In this document: positions 6,386 to 13,020 of the stretch, in pieces
Layout: every line of letters starts with the position of its first letter
Position numbering within the stretch: the first letter of the stretch is position 1
Source of the DNA: Flavobacterium psychrophilum
Lineage (GTDB): Bacteria; Bacteroidota; Bacteroidia; Flavobacteriales; Flavobacteriaceae
Assembly: GCA_945897545.1 (NCBI GenBank)
Contig: CAMDGJ010000047.1
Location: 1-14,772 of the forward strand
Direction: 5' to 3'
DNA length: 14,772 nucleotides
Made by a program: the position numbers and the translations under genes
The notes under the pieces: model-generated
Seen by the model: only the letters and a program-made list of their open reading frames with translations
What the model was told of the DNA's origin: nothing
Databases searched by the model: none

Positions 6386-9235
6386 ATGAAAACAGACGCA
6401 TTTGCATTACGCCACATAGGTCCAAATGAGAACGACCTGCAACATATGTTGAAAACTATTGGTGCAGAAACAATGGATCAGCTTATTTTTGAAACTATTC
6501 CTAAAGATATTCGCTTGAAATCAGAATTAGATTTAGAACCAGCTATGACTGAATTTGAATTTGCAAATCATATAAAAAAGTTAGGCGATAAGAATAAAAT
6601 GTTCCAATCTTATATCGGATTAGGTTACAACCAAGCTATTATTCCTGCTGTAATTCAAAGAAATATTTTTGAAAATCCAGGCTGGTACACAGCATACACG
6701 CCTTACCAAGCAGAAATTGCACAAGGTCGTTTAGAAGCCATTCTAAACTTTCAAACGATGGTTATTGAACTCTCCGGAATGGAAATTGCTAATGCTTCAC
6801 TGCTTGACGAAGGAACAGCAGCCGCAGAAGCAATGGCGTTATTGTTTGATGTTCGTTCTCGTGATCAAAAGAAAAATAACGTGAATAAATTCTTTGTTTC
6901 AGAAGAAATTTTACCGCAAACATTATCTGTTTTACAAACACGCTCTACTCCTATTGGTTTGGAATTAGTTATAGGAAACCACGAAGACTTTGATTTTACT
7001 GATGATTTTTATGGAGCCATTCTTCAATATCCAGGCAAATTTGGTCAAATACACGATTATGCGGGATTTATTGCAAAGGCAAAAACAAAAGAAATTAAAG
7101 TGGCTGTCGCAGCAGATATTTTAAGTTTGATAAAACTAACTTCACCAGGAGAAATGGGTGCCGATGTAGTTTTGGGAACAACGCAACGTTTCGGAATACC
7201 GTTAGGATATGGTGGACCTCACGCAGCTTATTTTGCTACAAAAACGGAATACAAACGTTCAATGCCAGGTAGAATTATTGGTGTAACTGTTGATACTGAA
7301 GGTAATCGTGCACTTCGTATGGCTTTACAAACTCGTGAACAACACATTAAACGTGACAAAGCGACTTCAAATATTTGTACGGCTCAAGTTTTATTGTCTG
7401 TTATGGCCGGAATGTATGCCGTATTTCACGGACCAAAAGGCTTAGAATATATTGCCAATAAAGTACACAATTCAGCAGCAACTGTAGCAAGCGAATTGGA
7501 AAAACTAGGTTTATACCAAACCAATACAGCGTTTTTTGATACTATTGTTATCAAAACTGAGGCTGCAAAAGTTCGTCAAATTGCCGAACAAAACGAAGTA
7601 AACTTCCTTTATGTTGATGAAAATACAGTATCCATTTCGTTAAACGAAACTACAAGTATTGCCGATTTAAACAAAATTGTTTCGATTTTTGCGGAAGCAA
7701 CGGGCAAACAAGCATCAACGATTTCTGAATTACAAAAAGGAAGTCAGATTCCTTCGAATTTAGAAAGAACCTCAACGTTTTTACAACACGATGTCTTTAA
7801 CAAATACCACTCAGAAACGGCTTTGATGCGTTACATCAAAATGCTAGAACGTAAAGATTTAGCATTAAATCATTCTATGATATCCCTTGGTTCTTGTACT
7901 ATGAAATTAAATGCTGCTTCAGAAATGTTGCCTTTAAGTATGGGACAATGGAATAATATTCACCCATTTGCACCACTAGATCAAGCGCAAGGATATCAAG
8001 AAATGCTGACTAAATTAGAACAACAATTAAACGTCATTACTGGTTTTGCAGGAACCACATTACAACCCAATTCAGGAGCACAAGGTGAATATGCAGGATT
8101 AATGGTTATTCGTGCATATCATCAATCACGTGGCGATCATCACAGAAATATTGCTTTAATTCCATCATCGGCACACGGAACAAATCCTGCTTCGGCAGCA
8201 ATGGCTGGAATGAAGGTTGTAGTAACAAAAACATTAGAAAATGGAAATATTGATGTAGAAGATTTAAGAGAAAAAGCGATTTTATACTCAGCTAATCTTT
8301 CTTGTTTAATGGTAACGTATCCATCCACTCACGGTGTTTTTGAAAGCGCAATAAAAGAAATCACTCAATTAATTCACGATAATGGAGGACAAGTTTATAT
8401 GGACGGTGCGAATATGAATGCTCAAGTTGGATTAACAAATCCGGCAACAATTGGCGCTGACGTTTGTCACTTAAATCTACATAAAACCTTCGCCATACCT
8501 CATGGCGGTGGTGGTCCAGGAGTTGGTCCAATTTGCGTTGCTCCACAATTAGTTCCGTTTTTACCAACAAATCCTGTAATTCCAACTGGTGGAGAAAATG
8601 CTATAACAGCAATTTCCGCAGCACCTTGGGGTTCGGCGATGGTTTGCTTAATTTCTTACGGGTACATTTGTATGCTTGGCGCTGAAGGATTGAAAAAATC
8701 GACAGAATATGCCATTTTAAATGCCAATTATATAAAGGAAAAATTAAACGGCCACTTCGAAACTTTGTATTCTGGAGAAATGGGCCGTGCTGCTCATGAA
8801 ATGATTATTGAATGTCGTCCTTTTAAAGAAAAGGGAATTGAAGTTACCGACATCGCAAAACGACTAATGGATTATGGCTTTCACGCACCTACTGTTTCCT
8901 TTCCAGTGGCAGGAACGATGATGATTGAACCTACCGAAAGTGAAAATTTAGAAGAATTAGATCGTTTTTGTGACGCTATGATTGCGATAAGAAAAGAAAT
9001 TGAATCGGCAGCAATTGACAATCCGAACAATGTTTTGAAAAATGCACCACACACTTTAATGATGGTCACCAGTGATAATTGGATTTATCCATATACTCGT
9101 GAACAAGCTGCATTTCCGTTGGATTATGTGGCAGACAATAAATTTTGGCCAACCGTTCGTCGAGCAGATGAAGCCTATGGCGATCGAAATTTAGTTTGCA
9201 GTTGTGCTCCAATTGAAGCTTATATCGAAAATTAA
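6386..9235 (+). CDS. gcvP: Glycine dehydrogenase (decarboxylating), P-protein
   Basis: The P-protein of the glycine cleavage system decarboxylates glycine with PLP and passes the aminomethyl group to the lipoyl arm of GcvH. This is the single-chain form of 949 residues, in which the two homologous halves (GcvPA-like and GcvPB-like) are fused. The PLP lysine is K700 in HLNLHKTF, followed by the glycine-rich PHGGGGPGVGPI loop. The ALRHIGP motif near the N-terminus and SLGSCTMKLN in the second half are also characteristic. I chose the ATG at 6386; an open-frame GTG at 6332 would add 18 unusual residues (start of MIFIVTSTT) from within the leader. No gcvT or gcvH is adjacent, as is common in this group. 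A strong terminator follows. Confidence 0.97.
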   Translation: MKTDAFALRHIGPNENDLQHMLKTIGAETMDQLIFETIPKDIRLKSELDLEPAMTEFEFANHIKKLGDKNKMFQSYIGLGYNQAIIPAVIQRNIFENPGWYTAYTPYQAEIAQGRLEAILNFQTMVIELSGMEIANASLLDEGTAAAEAMALLFDVRSRDQKKNNVNKFFVSEEILPQTLSVLQTRSTPIGLELVIGNHEDFDFTDDFYGAILQYPGKFGQIHDYAGFIAKAKTKEIKVAVAADILSLIKLTSPGEMGADVVLGTTQRFGIPLGYGGPHAAYFATKTEYKRSMPGRIIGVTVDTEGNRALRMALQTREQHIKRDKATSNICTAQVLLSVMAGMYAVFHGPKGLEYIANKVHNSAATVASELEKLGLYQTNTAFFDTIVIKTEAAKVRQIAEQNEVNFLYVDENTVSISLNETTSIADLNKIVSIFAEATGKQASTISELQKGSQIPSNLERTSTFLQHDVFNKYHSETALMRYIKMLERKDLALNHSMISLGSCTMKLNAASEMLPLSMGQWNNIHPFAPLDQAQGYQEMLTKLEQQLNVITGFAGTTLQPNSGAQGEYAGLMVIRAYHQSRGDHHRNIALIPSSAHGTNPASAAMAGMKVVVTKTLENGNIDVEDLREKAILYSANLSCLMVTYPSTHGVFESAIKEITQLIHDNGGQVYMDGANMNAQVGLTNPATIGADVCHLNLHKTFAIPHGGGGPGVGPICVAPQLVPFLPTNPVIPTGGENAITAISAAPWGSAMVCLISYGYICMLGAEGLKKSTEYAILNANYIKEKLNGHFETLYSGEMGRAAHEMIIECRPFKEKGIEVTDIAKRLMDYGFHAPTVSFPVAGTMMIEPTESENLEELDRFCDAMIAIRKEIESAAIDNPNNVLKNAPHTLMMVTSDNWIYPYTREQAAFPLDYVADNKFWPTVRRADEAYGDRNLVCSCAPIEAYIEN

Positions 9236-9243
9236 TTTACATT

Positions 9244-9275
9244 AAAATGTCTCGAGAAATCGGGACATTTTTTTT
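9244..9275 (+). terminator. Intrinsic terminator after gcvP with GAAA tetraloop
   Basis: AAAATGTC (9244-9251), T9252 and CGA (9253-9255) pair with TCG (9260-9262), G9263 and GACATTTT (9264-9271): a 12-bp stem with one T-G wobble, closed by a GAAA loop. Eight Ts run from 9268 to 9275. It lies 8 bases after the gcvP stop and separates gcvP from the globin reading frame. Confidence 0.9.
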
Positions 9276-9286
9276 AAACAATACAA

Positions 9287-9664
9287 ATGAACGACATTCA
9301 AAACCAAGATGACTTGTATTTATTAGTAGAGGAATTCTACAAAAAACTACTAACGGACGATTCTATAAGTTATATTTTTACTGATGTGGTGAAAATTCAT
9401 TTAGAAGAACATTTGCCAATTTTAGTCACTTTTTGGTCTCAAGCTATATTAGGAACTGGCGGTTATGTAAAAAATTTAACCTAAATTCATCTAGATATTA
9501 ATCAAAAAGAATCTTTAACTCCTGCACTGTTTAAAATTTGGCTAAATCACTTTTACACTACTGTTGACTCGAATTTTATTGGAGAAAAAGCGGAAAAAAT
9601 CAAAACTCAAGCTTTGAGTATAGCAACCATCATGCAAATAAAAATAGCCCAAAAAATTGAATAA
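9287..9664 (+). pseudogene. Group III truncated haemoglobin interrupted by an in-frame stop
   Basis: The frame from ATG 9287 runs 65 codons to TAA 9482-9484, then stays open in the same frame for a further 59 codons to TAA 9662-9664. Together the two parts read as one group III truncated haemoglobin: an EFYKKLL helix-B region with the usual Phe-Tyr, a TFW segment, then after the stop an IHLD segment with the likely proximal haem histidine, WLNHFYTTVD and the C-terminal helix. At the stop, CAA (Gln) would fit the family, so a single C-to-T change explains it. The short product would lack the proximal histidine and should not bind haem normally. Group III globins in related bacteria are usually 120-135 residues. 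A sequencing error or very recent loss is possible because the rest is undamaged. It starts 51 bases after gcvP, with no clear promoter of its own. Confidence 0.85.
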
Positions 9665-9713
9665 TCTGCATTTTTACCAGTTTAATCAAGCAATACTGTT
9701 TATTTCATCATTA

Positions 9714-9738
9714 TATGCACGCATAGTATATTTTATGC
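9714..9738. promoter_or_regulatory. Possible operator with three TATGC half-sites
   Basis: TATGC (9714-9718), inverted GCATA (9721-9725) and TATGC again (9734-9738) alternate in orientation within 25 bases. The first two make a 12-bp near-palindrome with a 2-base centre. It lies 53 bases before the KAS III start, where a regulator could act. A weak TACATTTT at 9770-9777 might be the -7 box. This is pattern only; no regulator is identified. Confidence 0.25.
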
Positions 9739-9790
9739 CGTTAAATCATTTTTTATTTTTAAATTAGCCTACATTTTTTATACATACCAA

Positions 9791-10849
9791 ATGAAAATAA
9801 AAATATCTGGCGTAGGAAGTTACATTCCAGAGATAAAAGTTAGCAATTCTGACTTTGTCAAACATGCGTTTTTAAACGAAGATGGTTCTCCTTTTGGATA
9901 TCCAAATGAAATTGTTATCGAAAAATTTAAAGGGATTACCGGAATAGAAAAAAGAAGGTATGCATCACACGATCAATGTGCTTCTGATTTAGCTTTTTTG
10001 GCATCCATTAAAGCAATTGAAAATGCAAGAATAGACCAAGAAACCATTGACTACATCATTTTTGCACATAATTTTGGTGATGTAAAATATGGCTCAAAAC
10101 AATCCGATATCATTCCGAGTTTAGCCACTCGCGTTAAACATAAATTACAAATAAAAAACCCAAAATGTGTTGCCTATGACATTCTCTTTGGCTGCCCAGG
10201 CTGGATAGAAGGCGTGCTTCAAGCTAATGCTTTCATCAAATCAGGAATGGCAAAACGTTGTTTGGTCATTGGCGGCGAAACACTTTCGAGAGTTGTTGAC
10301 CATCACGATAGGGATTCTATGATATATTCTGACGGAGCAGGCGCGACAATTATAGAAGCTTCGGATGACGAAACTGGACTGTTATCTTATGAAAGCGCCA
10401 CTTTTGCCTATGATGAGGCCGGATATTTATTCTTCGGACCATCCTACAATCCCGATTTAAAAGAGGATACTCGCTACATCAAAATGTATGGCAGGAAAAT
10501 ATATGAATTTGCGTTAAGCCAAGTTCCTGCAGCTATGAAAAGCTGTCTAGATAAAAGCGGATTGGGTATTGACGACGTGAAAAAAATCCTTATTCATCAA
10601 GCAAATGAAAAAATGGATGAAGCTATAATTCACCGTTTCTACAAATTATATGGCAAATCAGTACCAAAGGATATTATGCCGATGAGCATTCACGAGCTTG
10701 GAAACAGTAGTGTGGCGACCGTTCCTACGCTGCTGGATTTGTTAATTCGCGGAAAAATCGAAAATCAAGAACTACATAAAGGAGATGTCCTTATCTTTGC
10801 ATCCGTTGGCGCAGGAATGAATGTCAACGCCTTTGTTTATAGATATTAA
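9791..10849 (+). CDS. KAS III / FabH-like 3-oxoacyl-ACP synthase
   Basis: This 352-residue thiolase-fold condensing enzyme has the full KAS III triad: C135 in DILFGCPGW, H269 in LIHQAN and N305 in ELGNSS. The C-terminal glycine motif GDVLIFASVGAGMN is also present. Such enzymes condense an acyl-CoA or acyl-ACP with malonyl-ACP, or join two acyl chains as OleA does. It is longer than housekeeping FabH (about 317-330 residues), and the usual DxCAACSG-type sequence around the cysteine is replaced by FGCPGW. That points to a specialised paralogue, not primary fatty-acid initiation. The genes that follow are a methyltransferase and a glycosyltransferase, which suggests a lipid or polyketide-like product. 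Substrate and product cannot be read from the sequence. Confidence 0.88.
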   Translation: MKIKISGVGSYIPEIKVSNSDFVKHAFLNEDGSPFGYPNEIVIEKFKGITGIEKRRYASHDQCASDLAFLASIKAIENARIDQETIDYIIFAHNFGDVKYGSKQSDIIPSLATRVKHKLQIKNPKCVAYDILFGCPGWIEGVLQANAFIKSGMAKRCLVIGGETLSRVVDHHDRDSMIYSDGAGATIIEASDDETGLLSYESATFAYDEAGYLFFGPSYNPDLKEDTRYIKMYGRKIYEFALSQVPAAMKSCLDKSGLGIDDVKKILIHQANEKMDEAIIHRFYKLYGKSVPKDIMPMSIHELGNSSVATVPTLLDLLIRGKIENQELHKGDVLIFASVGAGMNVNAFVYRY

Positions 10850-10865
10850 TTTCATTTGAAGCAAT

Positions 10866-10935
10866 TTCCCGCTATTCGTTGCAATCTTTTGAGCCGAACA
10901 CCGGCATAAAAGGATTTCCACTATTATCGGGGCTA
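10866..10935. repeat. Imperfect 70-bp inverted repeat filling the intergenic space
   Basis: The segment folds on itself. CCCG (10868-10871) pairs with CGGG (10928-10931). The inner stem joins GCAATC-TTTTGAGCCG (from about 10881) to CGGCATAAAAGGAT (ending about 10915), with a few mismatches. It occupies most of the 96 bases between the KAS III stop and the methyltransferase ATG, is more GC-rich than its surroundings and has no T-run. It resembles dispersed palindromic repeats I have seen between genes in flavobacterial genomes (from memory, not checked). Confidence 0.65.
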
Positions 10936-10945
10936 AAAAACCAAT

Positions 10946-11494
10946 ATGTACGAAAAAACATTTCCTAATAAAAGATTCAAACATACATTAGAATTTTTAC
11001 AAAAACACATCTCCACTACTGAAACCATATTCGATTTAGGAGTTCCCAATCCTTTTTCTAAAATAATGGTCGAAAACGGATACGCTGTAAAAAACACAAC
11101 AGGCGAAGATATCGACAACAATCAAATTGCATTACAAGACGAAAACTACAGTGTTTTTACCGCTTTTGAAATATTTGAACATTTATTGAATCCCTATACT
11201 GTTCTGGAAAATGTAAAATGTGATAAACTTTTAATCTCAATCCCATTGCGACTTTGGTTTTCGCCTGCTTATCGCAGTAAAACTGATATGTGGGACCGAC
11301 ATTACCACGAATTTGAAGATTGGCAATTAGACTGGCTTTTAGAAAAAACAGGCTGGAAAATAATCGATAGAGAAAAATTTACACATCCAGTAAAGAAAAT
11401 TGGTTTTCGCCCTTTATTGCGATTTATCACACCAAGATATTATATCGTTTATGCTGAGAAAAGCCCCCTAACCCCCAAAGGGGGAACAAAATAG
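10946..11494 (+). CDS. Class I SAM-dependent methyltransferase-like protein
   Basis: This 182-residue protein has a short Rossmann-like methyltransferase layout. The SAM-binding motif I is the atypical IFDLGVPNPFS (near residues 28-38), lacking the usual GxGxG. TGEDIDN could be the acidic loop and FEIFEHLLNP the motif after strand 4; an LLISIPL strand follows. Because motif I is degenerate, activity is likely but not certain. The last 10 residues (173-182, SPLTPKGGTK) are encoded by a repeat arm at 11461-11488, so the native protein probably ended near the YIVYAEK segment. It follows the KAS III gene by 96 bases and precedes the glycosyltransferase on the same strand, so a shared pathway is inferred. 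The substrate is unknown. Confidence 0.75.
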   Translation: MYEKTFPNKRFKHTLEFLQKHISTTETIFDLGVPNPFSKIMVENGYAVKNTTGEDIDNNQIALQDENYSVFTAFEIFEHLLNPYTVLENVKCDKLLISIPLRLWFSPAYRSKTDMWDRHYHEFEDWQLDWLLEKTGWKIIDREKFTHPVKKIGFRPLLRFITPRYYIVYAEKSPLTPKGGTK

Positions 11495-11574
11495 ATTGAA
11501 AACAAATTCGTCTAAAATGAACAATCCCAATTCACAAAAGCCATCTAACTCCACCTTAGGGGGTTGGGGGGCTT
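11461..11574. repeat. Paired inverted 28-bp GC-rich repeats, module 2 (methyltransferase/glycosyltransferase junction)
   Basis: Arm 3 (11461-11488) starts AAGCCCCCTAACCCCC and arm 4 (11547-11574) is the inverted copy ending GGGGGGCTT. They match at 22 of 28 positions. The spacer is 58 bases (11489-11546), against 57 in module 1. The spacer sequences of the two modules do not clearly match. The methyltransferase stop (11492-11494) and the glycosyltransferase ATG (11517) both lie in the spacer, so both proteins contain element-encoded residues. Confidence 0.85.
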
Positions 11575-12419
11575 ATTACATTGTCATTCCGTCCTACAAC
11601 GAAGAATCTTTTATCGCTTTGACATTGCAATCTTTGATTTCGCAAACGGTTTTGCCGTCAAAAATTGTTGTGGTTAATGATAATTCTACAGACAAAACTG
11701 CCGAAATTGTATTGGCTTTCGCCAAAGAGAATCCGTTCATCACATTGGTAAACAAAACTTCTGAAGCGATACATTTACCGGGAAGCAAAGTCATTCAAGC
11801 TTTTCAGAAAGGGTTCGAAACTGTGGATGAGAATTATGATATCATTGTAAAAATAGATGCCGATTTGATTTTTCCTTCTAACTACTTCGAAACGATTATC
11901 AAACATTTTCAATCCAATTCGCAAATTGGAATGGTGGGAGGATTTTGCTACGTTGAAAAAAATGGCGATTGGGTTCTGGAAAACCTAACCGATAAAGATC
12001 ACATTCGAGGCGCGCTAAAAGCCTATAGAAAAGAAACCTTTAAACAAATTAAGGGATTAAAACCAGCTATGGGCTGGGACACTGTCGACGAATTACTGGC
12101 TAAATATTACGGTTGGAAAGTACTAACTGATGCTTCTTTAATCGTAAAACACCTAAAACCCACTGGTGCTAACTATAACAAAACAGCTCGTTATAAACAA
12201 GGGGAAGCCTTTTATACCTTGGGCTACGGATTTTTTATTACTGCAATAGCATCGGCAAAACTGGCGATGATGAAAAAGAAGCCTTTGCTTTTTTTAGATT
12301 ATATTCAAGGCTTTTGGAAGGCAAAAAAAGCGAACACGCCTTTACTAGTAAACCTCGAGCAGGCAAGCTTCATTAGAAAGTATCGTTTACAGAAAATGAA
12401 AAAGAAATTATTTGGCTAA
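11517..12419 (+). CDS. Family 2 glycosyltransferase
   Basis: This is a GT-A fold sugar transferase of 300 residues from the ATG at 11517. The nucleotide-sugar fold begins YYIVIPSYNEES (from residue 20), then VVNDNSTD (about 52-59), the metal-binding DAD at 114-116, and an acidic GWDTVDE (D188, D191, E192) near the acceptor site. There is no transmembrane anchor apart from a modest hydrophobic patch in the C-terminal third. The first 19 residues come from the repeat module and are not family sequence. An open-frame TTG at 11496 would lengthen this tail, but the ATG is preferred. Context with KAS III and a methyltransferase suggests transfer of a sugar to a lipid-type acceptor. The gene ends tail to tail with DUF2442, sharing four bases. 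Confidence 0.88.
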   Translation: MNNPNSQKPSNSTLGGWGAYYIVIPSYNEESFIALTLQSLISQTVLPSKIVVVNDNSTDKTAEIVLAFAKENPFITLVNKTSEAIHLPGSKVIQAFQKGFETVDENYDIIVKIDADLIFPSNYFETIIKHFQSNSQIGMVGGFCYVEKNGDWVLENLTDKDHIRGALKAYRKETFKQIKGLKPAMGWDTVDELLAKYYGWKVLTDASLIVKHLKPTGANYNKTARYKQGEAFYTLGYGFFITAIASAKLAMMKKKPLLFLDYIQGFWKAKKANTPLLVNLEQASFIRKYRLQKMKKKLFG

Positions 12420-12652
12420 TTAGTAGATTGTAAATCTTTTCTGAATTTAAAAAACCCTTCTACTGATAAATCTTCTCCTAAAGCTTCCCAATGAATCCAA
12501 CTATTGTCAGACCATAATTCGAACTGCTCTAACTGTTTTAAAGTTGCATTTTTAAGACGTGGAAACCATTCAAGTGGCATTTTTCCTGTTTTGTTATCTG
12601 TTGTTTCAACAAAAATAAATTCCTTGTCAAACCATATTTTTTTTGCTTCCAT
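12416..12652 (-). CDS. DUF2442 small protein
   Basis: This 78-residue protein has the DUF2442 pattern: an N-terminal EAKKIWFDKEFIFVET strand pair describing a 'how it reads the target' fold, PLEWFPRL in the middle, and the closing IHWEALGEDLSVEGFF block. The function is unknown. It lies 4 bases after the DUF4160 gene, so the two are almost certainly translated from one message. Its stop codon overlaps that of the glycosyltransferase on the other strand. The combination of two tiny adjacent proteins recalls toxin-antitoxin modules, but no toxin motif is visible and this remains inference. Confidence 0.85.
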   Translation of the reverse strand: MEAKKIWFDKEFIFVETTDNKTGKMPLEWFPRLKNATLKQLEQFELWSDNSWIHWEALGEDLSVEGFFKFRKDLQSTN

Positions 12653-12656
12653 TTAT

Positions 12657-12890
12657 TTATGAGTTATAAAAATCATTCCAATGTGTGATAATTAATTCTT
12701 TGTTTTCCTCAATTATACTTTCAGCCAATAAAAGATCTTTTTTCTTAATCCCTTTGTTTTCGATTAATTCGACTGGGCTAACGCTGAATTTTGCAGTTCC
12801 ATCTGCGTTTTTAATATGAACGTGAATGGGCAAATGGTCGTTACTAAAATAGAAAAATCTAATTCCAAAAAAACGAAAAATCTCCGGCAT
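12657..12890 (-). CDS. DUF4160 small protein
   Basis: This 77-residue protein has the DUF4160 signature: MPEIFRFFGIRFFYFSNDH, then LPIHVHIK with paired histidines (H-x-H in HVHI), then a segment ending in a helix and a WNDF-type tail. The histidine-rich strand suggests possible metal or nucleic-acid contact, though nothing is established that I can cite. It is the first gene of a two-gene unit with DUF2442 and has its own candidate promoter. The pair sits as a small islet between the glycosyltransferase and mlaE. Confidence 0.85.
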   Translation of the reverse strand: MPEIFRFFGIRFFYFSNDHLPIHVHIKNADGTAKFSVSPVELIENKGIKKKDLLLAESIIEENKELIITHWNDFYNS

Positions 12891-12909
12891 TTCTGTTGTT
12901 TTTATAAAT

Positions 12910-12917
12910 CAAATGTA
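12910..12917 (-). promoter_or_regulatory. Candidate -7 box for the DUF4160-DUF2442 unit
   Basis: The minus strand reads TACATTTG from 12917 to 12910, matching TAnnTTTG, 19 bases before the ATG at 12890. The -33 region has no clear TTTG. Confidence 0.45.
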
Positions 12918-12965
12918 CAAAAAAATAAAAGTAAACATTAAATTATAAATTATAAAAAAGCACAC

Positions 12966-12999
12966 AACTCATAACTCATAACTCATAACTTATAACTAT
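12966..12999. repeat. Heptamer tandem repeat (AACTCAT) overlapping the mlaE promoter
   Basis: Three perfect AACTCAT units (12966-12986), a fourth with one change (AACTTAT, 12987-12993) and a partial fifth (AACTAT) run straight into the -7 box. Heptamer arrays change length by slipped-strand pairing. Here a change in copy number would alter the sequence and spacing upstream of the -7 box. Confidence 0.85.
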
Positions 13000-13004
13000 T
13001 TTTG
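12997..13004 (+). promoter_or_regulatory. -7 box of the mlaE-mlaF operon
   Basis: TATTTTTG at 12997-13004 matches TAnnTTTG, giving a start near 13011 and a leader of about 10 bases. The expected -33 position (about 12974-12978) falls inside the heptamer array and contains no TTTG. Confidence 0.55.
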
Positions 13005-13020
13005 ACAATATTTAAAAACT

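Noticed and set aside
10772..11121. Two minus-strand open frames across the KAS III-methyltransferase junction
   Set aside because: They overlap two confident genes and a repeat, and carry no recognisable motif.
11496..11516. TTG start of the glycosyltransferase at 11496
   Set aside because: An ATG at 11517 is available in frame, and the added residues are spacer sequence.
12966..12999. CRISPR-like array from short repeats
   Set aside because: The units are 7 bases in tandem with no spacers.
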